Assembly (NCBI RefSeq): GCF_011386835.1
Contig: NC_088795.1
Coordinates: forward strand, 13,931,441 to 13,995,440
Direction: 5' to 3'
Source of the DNA: Chrysemys picta bellii
Lineage: Eukaryota > Chordata > Testudines > Emydidae
DNA length: 64,000 bases
Below are positions 1-11,560 of this stretch, one piece after another. Below the pieces are notes generated by a model that was not told the origin of the DNA, made no database searches, and saw nothing but the letters and a program-made list of their open reading frames with translations. Position numbers and translations under genes: made by a program. How positions within the stretch are numbered: the first letter of the stretch is position 1; each line of letters begins with the position of its first letter.

Positions 1-559
1 CAAGCGGATTTCCATCAGGATCATATTTCATCCCTATTGATACAGGCCTGGCATGAAAACATGTTTGTATCTCAAATGCAAACCTATTTGGTAGTGGGGA
101 TGAAATGCAATGATGAAAAATATACCAATCAAGAAATGTGGAGTGAGGATTTGGGCTTGAATACATGAAACATTCCCCTCCTTCAACAACAGCACTACAG
201 ACAATGCAGTAAATGTCTCTTCTGGCATTGTTTCAGGCACTAAAGTTCCTTTTTCAGCATCTCCAATCATGTCAAAATCCTATGTGCAGACCTGACATAC
301 CAGGTAAAAGATCTATCGCACAGAATAGTTTGTTCCCCCTGAGCAGAAACACACAAGAAGGTAGAGTCCAACAATTACCGTTGCACTGTCACATCCTAAA
401 ATGAAGGCCAGCACTGAAGGACTGCACTGAACTGAAACCAAGAAGTCATAATCTTGTAAACCTGAAGTCCGCTCCACCACTCAGCAACCTCTCCCCTTTT
501 CATAGCATACACTCTTCATTATCTACTCAGGCTTCATTCCTGAAGGACTTCTCTACCTC

Positions 560-1400
560 TCTATTTGTTGTGCTCATCACTGTGGTATTGGGAAGCCTTA
601 CAAAAATTTACAAAGCCAGCAGCATCTAAAAGCAACATGTTGCATTTCTTTCCTCTAGTCCCTCCTATCCCTAAGTACACAGCAATGGATTGTCTTTGTT
701 CTGTTTCCTCCAGTGATTCTTGTCCAGCCCCACTTCTTTCTTCCCCATCACCTTCCCTGAGGTGGTAGTTATGGGGAAAAGCTACATTCAAGAGATGGGT
801 CTTACAATGAGTCTGTAACATGGTAAAATTCAAAGCTATTCTAATCTCTAGTGGCAGCTGTGGGCCAACCACAGAGAAACCCCTATTCCCTGCTTTCACC
901 ATTCTCACTTTCCATCTTTATAGTTCTCTTGTTCCTGATGATTGCAGTTGTTGTGGTACCAGTAAGACCTCACTGTTATTGGAGAGATGTTGCTGGAGAT
1001 AACTTGGACCCAAGGCTACTGGGTGGCTGGAAGAGCCAACCCAGGAGATTGAATTAAATCCAAATTTCTGTGGCAGTCAGTGCAGTCTGGAGCATTTGAG
1101 CGGTGGCGTTCATGTCCCCATGCAATGCTAAGCAAGCAGGCAGACACACGCTGAACTAGCTGGAGCCTCCTCAGAGCAGCCCCACTCATTCCCAGATTCA
1201 GGCCATTGCAGTAATCAAGCGAGGAGTTCATGAGTAGCATAGGCGAGTTGTGTTCAGGGCCATGTCAGTCAAGATGGAGTGCAGCTTCATGGCTAGCCAT
1301 ATAGGGAAGGAGCCTTTTTTGGCCAGCAGCAGAGTCCAGAAGAGCAACAAGGTTGAACACTGCCTTGACAATCAGGGGGAAGCACAGGAGCATCACGGCC
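560..1400 (-). mobile_element. L2-like LINE fragment (reverse transcriptase C-terminal part)
   Basis: Minus-strand translations match the end of a vertebrate L2-type ORF2. At 1240-1020 the frame reads SSLDYCNGLNLG, then LRRLQLVQRV, the typical SRLDYCN...LRRLQLVQN motif that follows the reverse transcriptase domain. Further on, at about 910-780, it reads GNRGFSVVGPQL, then LEIRIAL, then CKTHLL, the typical G-RAFSV-P-LW...LR...FK-LKTHLF C-terminus. Frames are interrupted, so this is a dead fragment. The upstream limit (1400, possibly up to 1750) is uncertain. Confidence 0.65.
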
Positions 1401-1985
1401 AGCCCGGCTTCCTTTCCTCCAGGAACTGAACGGGTATTTTTAAACAACACCTCCCGCTCTCCCCCACCCTGCCCAACCCCCAAATTACATACTGGGGCAC
1501 ATTTTCTGTATAATATCCAGACTGGTTGAGTGCGAGGATCAAGCTCTTGAAGGGAAGTTCTCATGTACGGGGACATGCAGTGACTCCAGGGTACCAAAAA
1601 TCCTGCTGACGATGTCAACAGCTTTGTTTTTAATGTGCACCTTCTTCCTCCGTCCCCTAGAACAAAGCCAATCAGGCTTGCAGTGAGAGACGTCTCTCTA
1701 TCCTCCATCATGAAGGTAAGCATGGTATGAGCATGTTTCAGTGCCACCATATGGGGGAAATTTCCATAGAGGAGGTGTCACTTGCAACATAATGCAACCT
1801 GCTCACCTAAAATTAGTCCTTGTTTGGCACTAACTGAACAGAGGACAGGCAGCCATGAGGCATCAGCTATATGTGCTGAAGGCAGAACTCTAGGATGAGA
1901 GCATCTAAACATCAGTCACCCCGTCAACTGACTGACAGGGGCATCTCTAGTGAACAGGGACGTACAATTACTAATCAAGCTCCAA

Positions 1986-2271
1986 GGCTAGGTCTACACT
2001 ACCCGCCTGAATCGGCGGGTAGAAATCGACCTCTCGGGGATCGATTTATCGCGTCCCATCGGGACGCGACAATCGATCCCCGAATCGACGCTCTTACTCC
2101 ACCAGCAGAGGTGGGAGTAAGCGCCATCGACAGGAAGCTGCAGAGGTCGATGTTGCCGCCGTCCTCACAGCGGGGTAAGTCGGCTGCGATATGTCGAATT
2201 CAGCTACACTATTCACGTAGCTGAATTTGCGTATCTTAAATCGACTCCCCCCTGTAGTGTAGATGTAGCCC
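1986..2271. mobile_element. MITE with GTCTACAC-type termini and strong internal hairpins
   Basis: The left end GGCTAGGTCTACACTACC and the reverse complement of the right end (GGGCTACATCTACACTAC) form an imperfect terminal inverted repeat. Possible CAA direct repeats flank it. The interior is rich in CpG and holds perfect or near-perfect hairpins, including GGGATCGATTTATCGCGTCCC against GGGACGCGACAATCGATCCC around 2036-2082 and CTTACTCCACC against its complement around 2091-2120. There is no coding capacity; it is presumably mobilised in trans by a PIF/Harbinger-like transposase. Confidence 0.7.
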
Positions 2272-3106
2272 AAGTTGCGTTAGTTTAAAAGGTGGGGGGA
2301 ATCTTTTGTGGCCATAAACATATGTAGAAGAGTACCAGGATGATGAAGGAGAAAAAAATCAATGACAATGAAACTCCCTGTTCGCTCTTTGCAGGCAACG
2401 CCCTGCCAAAAGGCCCGAGACGCAATTCTATGGAAATCTTGTTCCGTGGCCTTCTGAAGCTGCCATGTGCAGAGCAGGATGTAATAACTTACAACGCAAA
2501 CAGAGCGCTGGTTCAACAGCTCTGGAGCCAAATCTTAATTGCAACAAGAACAAAAACAACTGAAAGTATAAATCTCAGCATGAGCAAAGACCTCTCTCTC
2601 TCACCATCAGCTGAGCTGACTACTTACAGAGTCAATAAAACCTTACCTGAACCTACTTTACAAAAACAAACCTCACAACACCACAGTCGCTGGCAATTTA
2701 TCACCCTCTTGTATTTTCACACCCAGTAAGATTTGATATGTTCTATATGTATAATAAAGAACACAGGGAAGAGATCACCTACTCCGGAGTTACGCAAAAT
2801 CCCCTAGAATTAGGAATGTCTTTTAGCTAATCTGCCATTTGTCTTTTTATTCCATCTTCTGATGCTTACGGTAAAGTTAGGGGGACTGAGTTTTTTGCTG
2901 ACAATAAAAAAGTATTATAATGGGTGTCCTAGTCCTGCTTATGATACTTTCTGCCATGAGGCTTTACAGCCCTGAGATGTGCTCTGAAGACACTGATAGT
3001 ATCACTAGGATTCCAAGTTACTTTGCGCCACAGTCTGATCCCCTTGCTCATGTTGAGTTGCACCTTCCTCCTTAGACTGAATTTGGAGGAACTTCCTGCA
3101 GAGTAA

Positions 3107-3215
3107 GGGCTGGTCTACACTGAAAACTTACATTGGCAAAGCTACATCGCTCACAGGTGTGAAAAATCCACTTACCTAACTCCTGGTGTAGACTCTGCAT
3201 CAGTGAGAGAGGCAT
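3107..3215. mobile_element. Partial MITE, GGGCTGGTCTACACT left end
   Basis: TAAGGGCTGGTCTACACTGAAA at the start and CTTACATTGGCAAAGCTACATC just inside match the element family also seen at 63232-63480 (CCAGTCTACACTTAAAACTTAGC). Only the left half is clear. A GTGTAGAC motif in the opposite sense closes the recognisable part. Confidence 0.5.
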
Positions 3216-3230
3216 AATCTGCTGCTTTGG

Positions 3231-3396
3231 GGCATGATTCACCATTGCCCTGCACCTTGTACAGTCACTGATGCAGGGCAGAGTGGGTGTAAAATGCTAC
3301 AAAATCACAATGGTAGCATTTTACATCTATGTTGCGCTGGTAGAGGTGACCACGCAAGGTGTAGGACAATAGAGAGTCAGGCCTTTTACATTTAAT
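3231..3396. repeat. Palindromic element, GGGCATGATTC...GAGTCAGGCC type
   Basis: The element starts GGGCATGATTCACCATTGCC and ends with AGAGAGTCAGGCC, which are roughly inverted. The inner half TGTAAAATGCTAC faces GTAGCATTTTACA at 3289-3327. This inner pair also occurs in the copy at 47167-47326, so the two are the same family. It is non-coding. Confidence 0.55.
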
Positions 3397-6300
3397 GAGC
3401 CTAGTGGTACAGAGTGAATCCAATTACCATATACACATATGTTCTCAGAATAAAGAAAAACTAGATAAGCACATTTCTAGATCTTCAAAAACCACTGAGT
3501 GTCCTGGCCCTTCCTGTTCTGCATGTCTCCTCTCAACAACAGCCCCACTGTGGGTTTTCAGCTCACTTCACCCATGACTGCACTGCTTTTCACTTTCACT
3601 TAGTATTAAAGATACTAAGCAGGGAGGTTTACAATGACCTGGGGTTCATTTTTGCAATAGAAAAAGGAACAGCGAAAAAGGTGCAAAGCTTAGGGAAAGC
3701 ACAACTGAAAGCCGAGACAGCATCTAGCGTTCCTCAAAAGAAACTATTCGTCTGTGACCATGCCACCTTTTGCCTTTTTAACCTATCCTTTCTGTGTTAC
3801 ATAAAGACTAAATAAGAGGATTAAATACCTCTCAGTGGAGTCATTTATTACAAATTTTAAAAGAAAGCAGACACTGATTAAAGAAAGGATGATTATGGAG
3901 TTGTTTTAGCAGGTATTAGTAATGATGTCTAGAGGAAAATGCGGTCAGCGGTGGTTACAGAAGGGAACCATGAGCCAGGACTTGCTCCCTCCTCTGTTAA
4001 TGACTAGCCAAGTAGTCTTGGTCAAGGCCCTTAGGGGCAGATCCTGCCACTTTAATTCTCATTAAATAGCACCTTATGGGTAGACACATTGAAATCAATG
4101 GGATCATTCACAAAGTAAGATACCATAAGGCTGGCAGAAACTGACCTTGAATCTCTCTGTAGTCAACTTCTTCATTGGTAAAATGCATATCAATACTCTG
4201 ATTGAAGCCTAGGAAGGTAAGCAATAAAATGCCTATCAAGTGCTTTATAGAAGCAATGAAGTATAATTCTATTTGCACAAATTTAAAGTTTTAAATCTCA
4301 ACCCTATTTTTTTCCATTTCCAAAAGGCTCCTCTTTTCAAATTACTGTGGGTCCATTTTCGATATCCTTCACTCTCACTGAATAGCACCTTACTCCACGT
4401 GTCACCCTGCTGACTTCAGCGCAACTACTAGCAGTGTAAAGTGTTACTCGTTTTAGGCATCAGGATCTGCCGCCGTGAGACTACAGGCACTATTGTCATA
4501 CATATTAAGAGATCCGGAAAGATTAGGTTTTATTGGTAAATGTTGATAACATCAATTTCACCATACACCTCTACACCACACCTCACAGCCTTTCCCCACT
4601 GCTGGAGTCTTTCTCTGCGGTGGAGAAGGGCCTGAAGAAAGGCAGCAGGACACTTCTAAGAATAATGGCATAGATGGAGAGACCGACATGGCTCCAGCAA
4701 GTGGAGAGCTGTGTCGGGTACGTACTCAAGCACGTACTTCAGGCATGTCGTTACTCCTTTATGCTGCGCCTCATGGTCTACGTAGCTGTATTAACCTGTG
4801 CTGGGGCACTACACCCGTATGTACGCTGCACGCCGCTGAAAGAAGCACGTCATGCAGGCATAACCACAACCAGCAAAAAAAATATTTCCATCGATAATCA
4901 TCAAAATTTGCAGATAGGCCAAGTGAAAAAAGTGCAGCTTGAGAACTTCTTAGAATTTGATGTAAGGATACTGACTTTGCATATGTTAACATGTGATGTT
5001 GACGATTTGTGTTTTAATGCTTATCAAGCTTTAACTTTCTGAATCTGAACATTTAGTGTCATTAAATTGTCTGACCCCTCCATAATTTCCCACAACTGTG
5101 AAAATGTAAAATCAATAAAAATTGAAAAAATAAATATCGATATCAGTTAAAATTATAAAAAATTGAAGTTGAATTCTTCCTAGCCTACATATTAACTTTT
5201 CTCAAGTAGAAAAGCCAGTTGACTTGGAGAGCCCCTGAGTAGCATCAAGAGAAAACTAAACAATCTATTGTTTGTCATTGCTTACTTATTACAAGGTGCC
5301 CTACTGACAGAAATTCTGTCCTGGGGATTTCAGGGGAAGCAAGGGTATCGGACCAGATCCTGCCTTTGCACAGCATGTTCCCCTCTGGATTCCAAGGTAC
5401 ACATCTCCAGCAATGCTATATGGTTGTGTGTCGTTCACAGATGATCCACAACAGCAATATAAAACCGTTTGAACTACTCAAGCCAGTGTGTTCAAACGAT
5501 TAACAGAGTCAAGTAAAAATGAAATTCAGCAGGATAGTGCACCACACTGCATGTAGCATGCAGATCTACAGATATTGTGGTTAAAATGAAGCAGTTTCTT
5601 TTGTAGAAAACCATTTATGCTTTAAATAGTACAACGGGTCTGAATACATATAACTTCTTGAAGTCACACACAGCTCTCTGAATATGGCACACTAGGGACA
5701 AGTTAGTGCTTTTACTATGAACAAACCCTGAGAAACTGCAGTGACGCATTCTGTGGCTTTGCCTTTAATCATCATTGGTTTTTACGCATGCCCACCCCAG
5801 AAAAGTCAACAATGAGACACAGCATGGAAGCAAACTGCAGGAGGCTGCACACCTTGAAAATGTGCTGTTTCCTACCTGGTGCTTCCCTGCCCACACCCCC
5901 GTGACTCTGCTGCTGCACTGACTGTTGAGCTGCAGGGGAACGGTCTCTCCTAGTAACCACAAGGAGCTGCTGAGTTGGAAAACGATTCATTTAAATACAA
6001 ATGTATTCCAATTTTTTTTTTTTAAACAGACTCAGAAGAAAAGAGAACGCTCCCTTTGGCGCGCACACGTTTGAGAGAGAGAGAGAAAAACACATCAATT
6101 TAAGGCTTTTGAAAGGTGTCAATTGGCCAGCATCAAGACTGAAGTACTAAACAAGCTATTTAATAAATGAGATATGGCCAGTGGAAACCTCCCTGCTAAT
6201 GTGCCTCAGACCCAGCCCAAAGGCCCAGCCACAGAGATAAGAGCAGTGGAGCTGGCATGCCCTCTTAACCCCTGGCCTTCAGCTGAGACTACCTAGACGG

Positions 6301-6739
6301 GTGGCAGTTAATGCCATTGCGATGGGCGATTTGTCATGTGACACTGTTTTCCAGGAACAAGACTTGCACATTACTTTCCCAGCTTGCTCTGAGCCTAGTG
6401 TAAAACCTGGAGCAGATTATTTTCTTCTTCCTTCCAGATGATGTTTCTTCTTTCCATTGTTCACCACAGCTACATATGGGAAATTTCTCCAGTCCTTCCC
6501 CCACACTCTGTTAATCTTTGAATCACAAGATTTGTTCCACCCGCAACACTCCAGCAAAAAGCCTGTGACACAGTGGTCCTTCGGGTACTCTAGATTTACC
6601 AGCAGGTATACGCAGAAGTGAGCAGCGCTGCTCGAGTGGCTCCCGTTATTCTGGGCTGTGAGATCCCAGAAGATTACATTGAGAGATCTCTCAGCAGCCC
6701 CGAGAGCACTCTGATGCGGGTTACCACAGGTAACCCATC

Positions 6740-7215
6740 TTGTCACCCTTTTTGTTCAAGGTTTAGATGAGGCTATTAGGGGAGGGGAGCAAGGAACATC
6801 AGGAGCAGGGTTTTGGTGACCCCCAGTTTTGTGGCTCCAATCTCAACGGATCCAGCAGGCATGTTGAAGTCACCGACCCCATGTGTAGAGGAATATGGCT
6901 GAGAGCTAGCAGACTGAGGCTCAATCCAGAGAAAACTTGAGGCAACACTGACAGGTTTGGAGAATCAACCAGAAGCTATGGCAGGGATTACAGTACATCT
7001 TGGTGAAGGGGCAGTGCCTGATGCTTGTACCAGAGTTCAGAATTTGCGGGTCTGACTGAACTATGGATAGCATGTAGATAACCATATTACAGCCATGGTC
7101 AGGACTGGCTGTCTCCATTTATGCCTGGGCAGAAGGGTAAGGCCTTATCTTTCCGATGCAGATCTTGGTAATGTCATCCAGGCGTTTACATGGACTGATG
7201 TGCAAATCTGGAGGA
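6740..7215 (+). mobile_element. L2-like LINE fragment (reverse transcriptase 3' part)
   Basis: Plus-strand frames give LRLNPEKT, then VQNLRV, then ITAMVRTGCLHLCLGRRVRP, then YLSDADLGNVIQAF. These correspond to the L2-type ORF2 stretch LxLNPxKTE...VxxLGV...LRPYLSxxDLxxVxHAFV just before SRLDYCN. Stops interrupt it, so it is a decayed copy. It is a different section of the same LINE type as the copy at 560-1400, in the opposite orientation. Confidence 0.65.
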
Positions 7216-7590
7216 GTGAGAGAGTATCCTCCATGAAATTCCAAGCTTGTCCCTTGAATAAGGAATGTGCTAATGCTAGGTAAGGAGGGGGAAGGGGTTT
7301 ATTCATGAGATTTTCTAATTCTTTTCCTATAACTTTGCTTCCTGGTTCAAAATGTCACAATCTCCCTGTGTGCAGTTGTTAAGTCATCATTACATACCAT
7401 CCTGGTGCTGAAAAACAAGTAATCTGCCAGTTAAAATATTATTTACTCAAGGACCACATTCTTTTGCTAGGAAAGCACGTTGGGATGAAAGACCTGGTTT
7501 TTATTGTTATAAGAATATGCTGGCCATAAAAACAATTGGATTCCTCCAAAATAATGTCTCTGTTTTCTCCCAAGGAGCATTAAGGTTATA

Positions 7591-7694
7591 GGATTGGCTT
7601 TTCAGAGGTGCCTAAGGGAGTTAGATACCCAAGCTCCACTGAAAGTCAATGGAGGTTAGATTCCTAACTCCTTTAGATTTTGAAAATCCCACCT
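7591..7694. repeat. Palindromic element, TTTTCA(A)AAG family
   Basis: GGCTTTTCAGAGGTGCCTAAGGGAG on one side faces CTCCTTTAGATTTTGAAAATCCC on the other, with a central ACTGAAAGTCAATGG. It is one of several copies in the window (8765, 22202, 34499, 49155, 61828, 62669) sharing the GGGATTTTCAAAAGC outer ends and a TCAATGG-like centre. Confidence 0.55.
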
Positions 7695-8764
7695 ATAGCT
7701 CGTTCTGACTGATGTAATGTGGAGAATACTCTTCTAGCTATGGGCTAGTTCTGTCTAGCTTGTGTGTGCTCATGGAGACACAGGATTGCTTCCAAGACAA
7801 TCAAAAAGAGAAGCATGGTGCCCGGCGGCAGGCAGGCAGAGCCAGGGCTCTGTTCCCCCTACACAGCAGGTGACACAAGGGGCGGGGAATATGCAACATC
7901 TCTTAAATAAGTGTAGCAGCTTGTGGGTTCCCCTGTGCACTGAGTTGTGGGAGGCAGAATGCCTCCAGTACTCTTCCTGGGGCAGTGCAGGGGCCTCCAG
8001 GTGCAATGGAGCCCTAAGGAAAGAACACACCTGGGCACGTTAGGAGAGCAAGAAAACATGGAGAGGTATTTGACAGAATTTTTATAGACAGTGTTTGTTG
8101 CACTGGGATTTCAGACCTAATCATCTGTGAGAGTTCAGTGCTCCTCACAATACGGAACATGGAAGCATGGGATCAAGCCAGACAGAGGGCCTGATTCGCC
8201 GTTGTGAAGCGAATCAGGCTCACAGCATCGACTCCTACACACCAGCCCTTCCCCGTGATGTGCGATTGCCGAACTACGCAGTGAGTTTAGGGTGTGCACC
8301 AAAGTGTAAGGGCTGGGATGAGACCACATGCACACTCGTGAATTAAACAAAGCCTGAATTCCACCAGAGGCTGGTTTGGAAATTTCTCTAGGGGGTGATG
8401 TGAGCAACAGCAAACTACAGTTGTCCCCAAAGACCAGTAATTCATTTATTCTGCCTTTTCCTCTACAATAAATATATGGTTACAATGTAAACAAGGTGAA
8501 ATGGAAATTCTAAAATCAGGAATTCATGACTGTGATTGAATTAAACACTATCACCCCTCCCCTCCCACCACAAAAGCAAGGATTAGCGACACATTTCCAG
8601 GTACAAATCTGTTTTTACACAAGCACGAGGGTTCCCCGCCCCAAATGCACAGAATCGCATACAGATTCCTATTGCACCGCTTCCTTTCCCCACTCCGCCT
8701 GGATCCGTTTAACTGAAAATCTAAGTCTATTAAATGGACAGCTTAAAATGCTGTCGGTCTAGAG

Positions 8765-8896
8765 TGGGATTTTCAAAAGCACTCAGGGTTGGCCTAACTC
8801 GGCTCTTCTCCCAATGAGGAATAAATAATAAAGCTACTGCTGACTTTAATGGGAGCAGAGCTGGGCCAATGCTGAGCACTTTTGAGAATCCCGCCC
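8765..8896. repeat. Palindromic element, GGGATTTTCAAAAGCACTCAG family
   Basis: The left arm GTGGGATTTTCAAAAGCACT and the reverse complement of the right arm (GCGGGATTCTCAAAAGTGCT) match at 16 of 20 positions. GTTGGCCTAACTC is mirrored by GAGCTGGGCCAATGC further in. It is a non-coding short inverted-repeat element, probably a MITE of unknown superfamily. Confidence 0.65.
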
Positions 8897-9302
8897 TTAA
8901 CAAATCTACATTTAATGGATAACAAATACATGACTTCAATGGATCCAGTTACAGTCAACCCGTGGCAGATACATGGATAGCACTGACCTGATTATTTTCC
9001 TGTCTGGCAGGTACAATGCTGTAACACTCCGTTTACTTTGTCTGAATGCCAAATTTCTTACTCAGTCGTCATTGTCTAAAATGTTTCAGGAATAACCAAC
9101 TCACCCATAATGAAGAAAGCTGGCACACAGCATAAAGCATCCTGTTTGTATTTGCGGTTTTTTAGCTGGTTGCTTCCACCTGTATTTCCAAGCTTTAATC
9201 TGTGCCTATTAAAACTTCAGTTGCACTACGCACATTCTACAGTAATAGGCAAAAATGTTTGGTCTGATCCCCTACGACTATTACGTAAAAATATTGTATT
9301 AT

Positions 9303-9326
9303 ACACACACACACACACACACACAC
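9303..9326. repeat. (CA)12 microsatellite
   Basis: Twelve uninterrupted AC units, in the intron about 490 bp downstream (minus strand) of the exon ending at 9812. Confidence 0.95.
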
Positions 9327-9811
9327 CCCTCTTATTCATATACCAGCCTTGCGTAGCCAATCCCCTGCACTTTGGAAGAAAGGTGCCGTGTATACAGAGA
9401 CTGTGTCCCCAGCCTGTTGACGTAATGATTGCTTTCAGTCCTTCCCCAGGATCTTAGAGAAATGTCATTCAAAACTAAGGATGACAGATATGTGAGGAAA
9501 TGAGAACACAGGAGACCATCTACCCTTCTTGGTAATGATGTACATGATGGCCCCCAGATGCCAGGCCTACAGAGAAATTTAGATCAGCACTTAGGGTGTA
9601 ATTCACAAGAGCTATGTGCCACTTAAAGCCTCATTAAAGGGCTTTATTGGAACTTACATGGTGCTCAGCCCTCCACCCCCGTGTTGGCTTCATCTGCATA
9701 GGGTCACAATTTAATGGTTAAATTAGATGTCACAGTGATAGCATGACAGAGAGAGCACGCAAGTGAGAGCATATATTTGAAAGTCAATGAGCTAATACAG
9801 TATTCTCTTAC

Positions 9812-10083
9812 CTGGCTCTGGTGGCATGCAGACACAGGAGTAAAATGTAATATAGTCCACTTTAAAATGGGAATTGATTGGGTAATAGTCTGCTAACTTG
9901 ATCATCTTCTTGAAAGCATCATAAATGAAGATGAAGCTGATCAGGGAGGAAAATCCCTCTTCTGTGAAGCGGGTGAAGTATTTGACCAGGAAGCTGGCAT
10001 CAGTAGCAACCAGAACAAGACACTGGAAGGCTGACCACAGGCCAATCCAGAGACGGAACTCCAAGTAATCAAAGTCATGGTCT
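9812..10083 (-). CDS. SLC4A4: SLC4A4 coding exon 7 of 7 (TM4-TM5 and start of extracellular loop 3)
   Basis: This 272 bp exon completes the Lys codon and encodes 90 residues plus one base. It begins [20 protein letters not shown] and includes the [20 protein letters not shown] segment. It also carries the KKMIK motif (human 558-562, implicated in stilbene inhibitor block) and ends [19 protein letters not shown]510, W516, L522 and D555 (human NBCe1-A numbering) are present. The SCVC pair matches loop-3 cysteines 583 and 585. The last ~20 residues differ more from human (FKVGYNTLFSCTCVPPDP) than the rest, as expected for an exposed loop. The acceptor is TTTTGCAG. The donor is CCAG followed by GTAAGA. 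An open frame runs past the donor into the intron (GKRILY) but is not coding. Confidence 0.95.
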
Positions 10084-10909
10084 CTGCAAAACAAGTGTTT
10101 TAAAATAGGTGACAATGAGGAAAAAAATACCGGAGGCTGGATAATTCCAGAAAGGGTTAGAGAACTTCCCAAAGTGAAACTGGGAAATGTATGGATTATA
10201 AGAGCTGTGTTTATTAGGATAGATAAAAAGCAATAATTCCTGTAACATTTAAAACAGTAGGCTCGGTCTTTTTTTAGCCAATGATAATGATGGGGTTTAG
10301 TTTAACAGCTGAGTTAGCAATTGAACACCTAGGGCTGACCAATTTTGCTTCAGTCTCCATTGCTGTGTATTACCGGTAAACTGGAGTGCTTTTTAGAATA
10401 AATAACATGGTTTAGCACTGCAGAAGATCAATGAGAAAATATAAATGGAGACATAAAAGGCCAAACCTCCAACTAGTGCAAATCAGTGTCACTCCATTGA
10501 CATCAGCTTATACTAGCTGACCATCAGGCCCAAAGTTTACAACAGATCTTAGAAAACCAACTGAAAATTAACCTCCCTGACAAATATCAAGATCAGGATT
10601 CAGAGTTTCCCATGCAGCAGCAAAAGGAAAGCAGGACCTGCCCTCCTTTAAACATCAATCATATTATCAAAAGAAGAAATACACAAGTCTGAGCTCGGGG
10701 CCCTGTACTCAGGGCTTGCAAATTGTAGGGAACAAAGGAATTACCTACAGTATTTGTTATGACTCGGTTTACCTATTTAATATTATCCTGCCTAACTGCA
10801 TGGAATTAATCAAAAGAGGCTGCTAGGAGGAAGCAAACAGGAAACAAAAACAACAACAAAGATAAGTTCCTGCCAAAATCTTAAAGGAAACAATGGGGGA
10901 GCTATTAAT

Positions 10910-11560
10910 TGGGACATGTCCACCCACTGGGCTCCAGCCAGGCTGGAGGTTAATTTTTCCGAGCCTAGGATCAAAGAGGCATTAAACCATTAAAAACCCT
11001 AGCTGATGAGAGGAGGTGAGCACGCAGCAGCTAGAGATGAGTCTCTGACAAAGAGAGAGAGAGAATGCTACAGAGGCTGTCTGACTCTCCCAGGCCAGGA
11101 GCACAGGGGTCTGGATTGAGTGGAATTTATGCAAAACTTGCAAGAAAATAATAAAGTTTAGGTAAGACCCAGGCATAGGCCTTTTGTTGTTTTATCCCTC
11201 TCTGCTTGCTACATGCCTTTGGGTGAATAAAATAATGCTTTGTTTTGAAGAAGCGGTTTTTGAGTCACTTGGACCAGCTGCTGGACTCTCAGGTGCCAAA
11301 CGCACCGACCCAGTCTAAGGGTGGTAATAGGACTGCGTGATTCCACCCAGAGAGGGGTGAAGGTGGTGGAACCTGCACCAGAGAAGTGGAATTGAGAGGA
11401 TATCACAAAGGGGATTAAAAAAAACCCTCCGCTTGCTCTGTAACGCAGGTAAAAATCTTTTACTGTAGTTTGAAAAAAGAGCTCTACTCAAGCACTCCTT
11501 AGGAATTCAGGACTCGCTTCACATTTAGCCCAGAACCCTAACAGAACAGTTTGTGGCAGC
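10910..11560 (+). other. Possible decayed LTR-like stretch
   Basis: Two AATAAA-type signals (ATAATAAAGTTTAGG at about 11149 and GAATAAAATAATGC at about 11224) are followed by a region ending near ACAGTTTGTGGCAGC. That arrangement would fit an R-U5 region and a primer-binding-type site of an old retroelement. No coding sequence and no second LTR were found. It could equally be unrelated unique intron sequence. Confidence 0.25.

Larger units (their letters stand above)
1..9811. other. Intron 3' of the last visible SLC4A4 exon
   Basis: No further SLC4A4 exon (the rest of extracellular loop 3 and onward) could be recognised here, so this intron is probably longer than 9.8 kb. It holds two L2-like LINE fragments (about 560-1400 and 6740-7215), a hairpin MITE (1986-2271), a degraded MITE of the GTCTACAC family (3107-3215), palindromic elements (3231-3396, 7591-7694, 8765-8896) and a CA microsatellite (9303). 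Nothing specific was identified at 1-560, 1400-1985, 2275-3100, 3400-6740, 7220-7590, 7700-8760 or 8900-9300. A degraded MIR-like patch may lie near 4000-4260. Confidence 0.6.

Noticed and set aside
34..404. Short open frames at the left edge
   Set aside because: No similarity recognised and no splice signals fitting SLC4A4; probably chance.
1265..1750. Minus-strand open frame of 161 residues
   Set aside because: It adjoins the L2-like fragment and only its last part loosely resembles L2 protein. Treated as a LINE remnant at most.
1..9811. Search for the next downstream SLC4A4 exon (rest of extracellular loop 3, TM6)
   Set aside because: No sequence encoding motifs such as LSKKECSKYGG or NCNFVPDITLMSF was recognised on the minus strand.
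9792..9811. Open frame continuing past the exon end (GKRILY)
   Set aside because: A consensus GTAAGA donor at 9811 and the conserved exon length/phase show this is intron.
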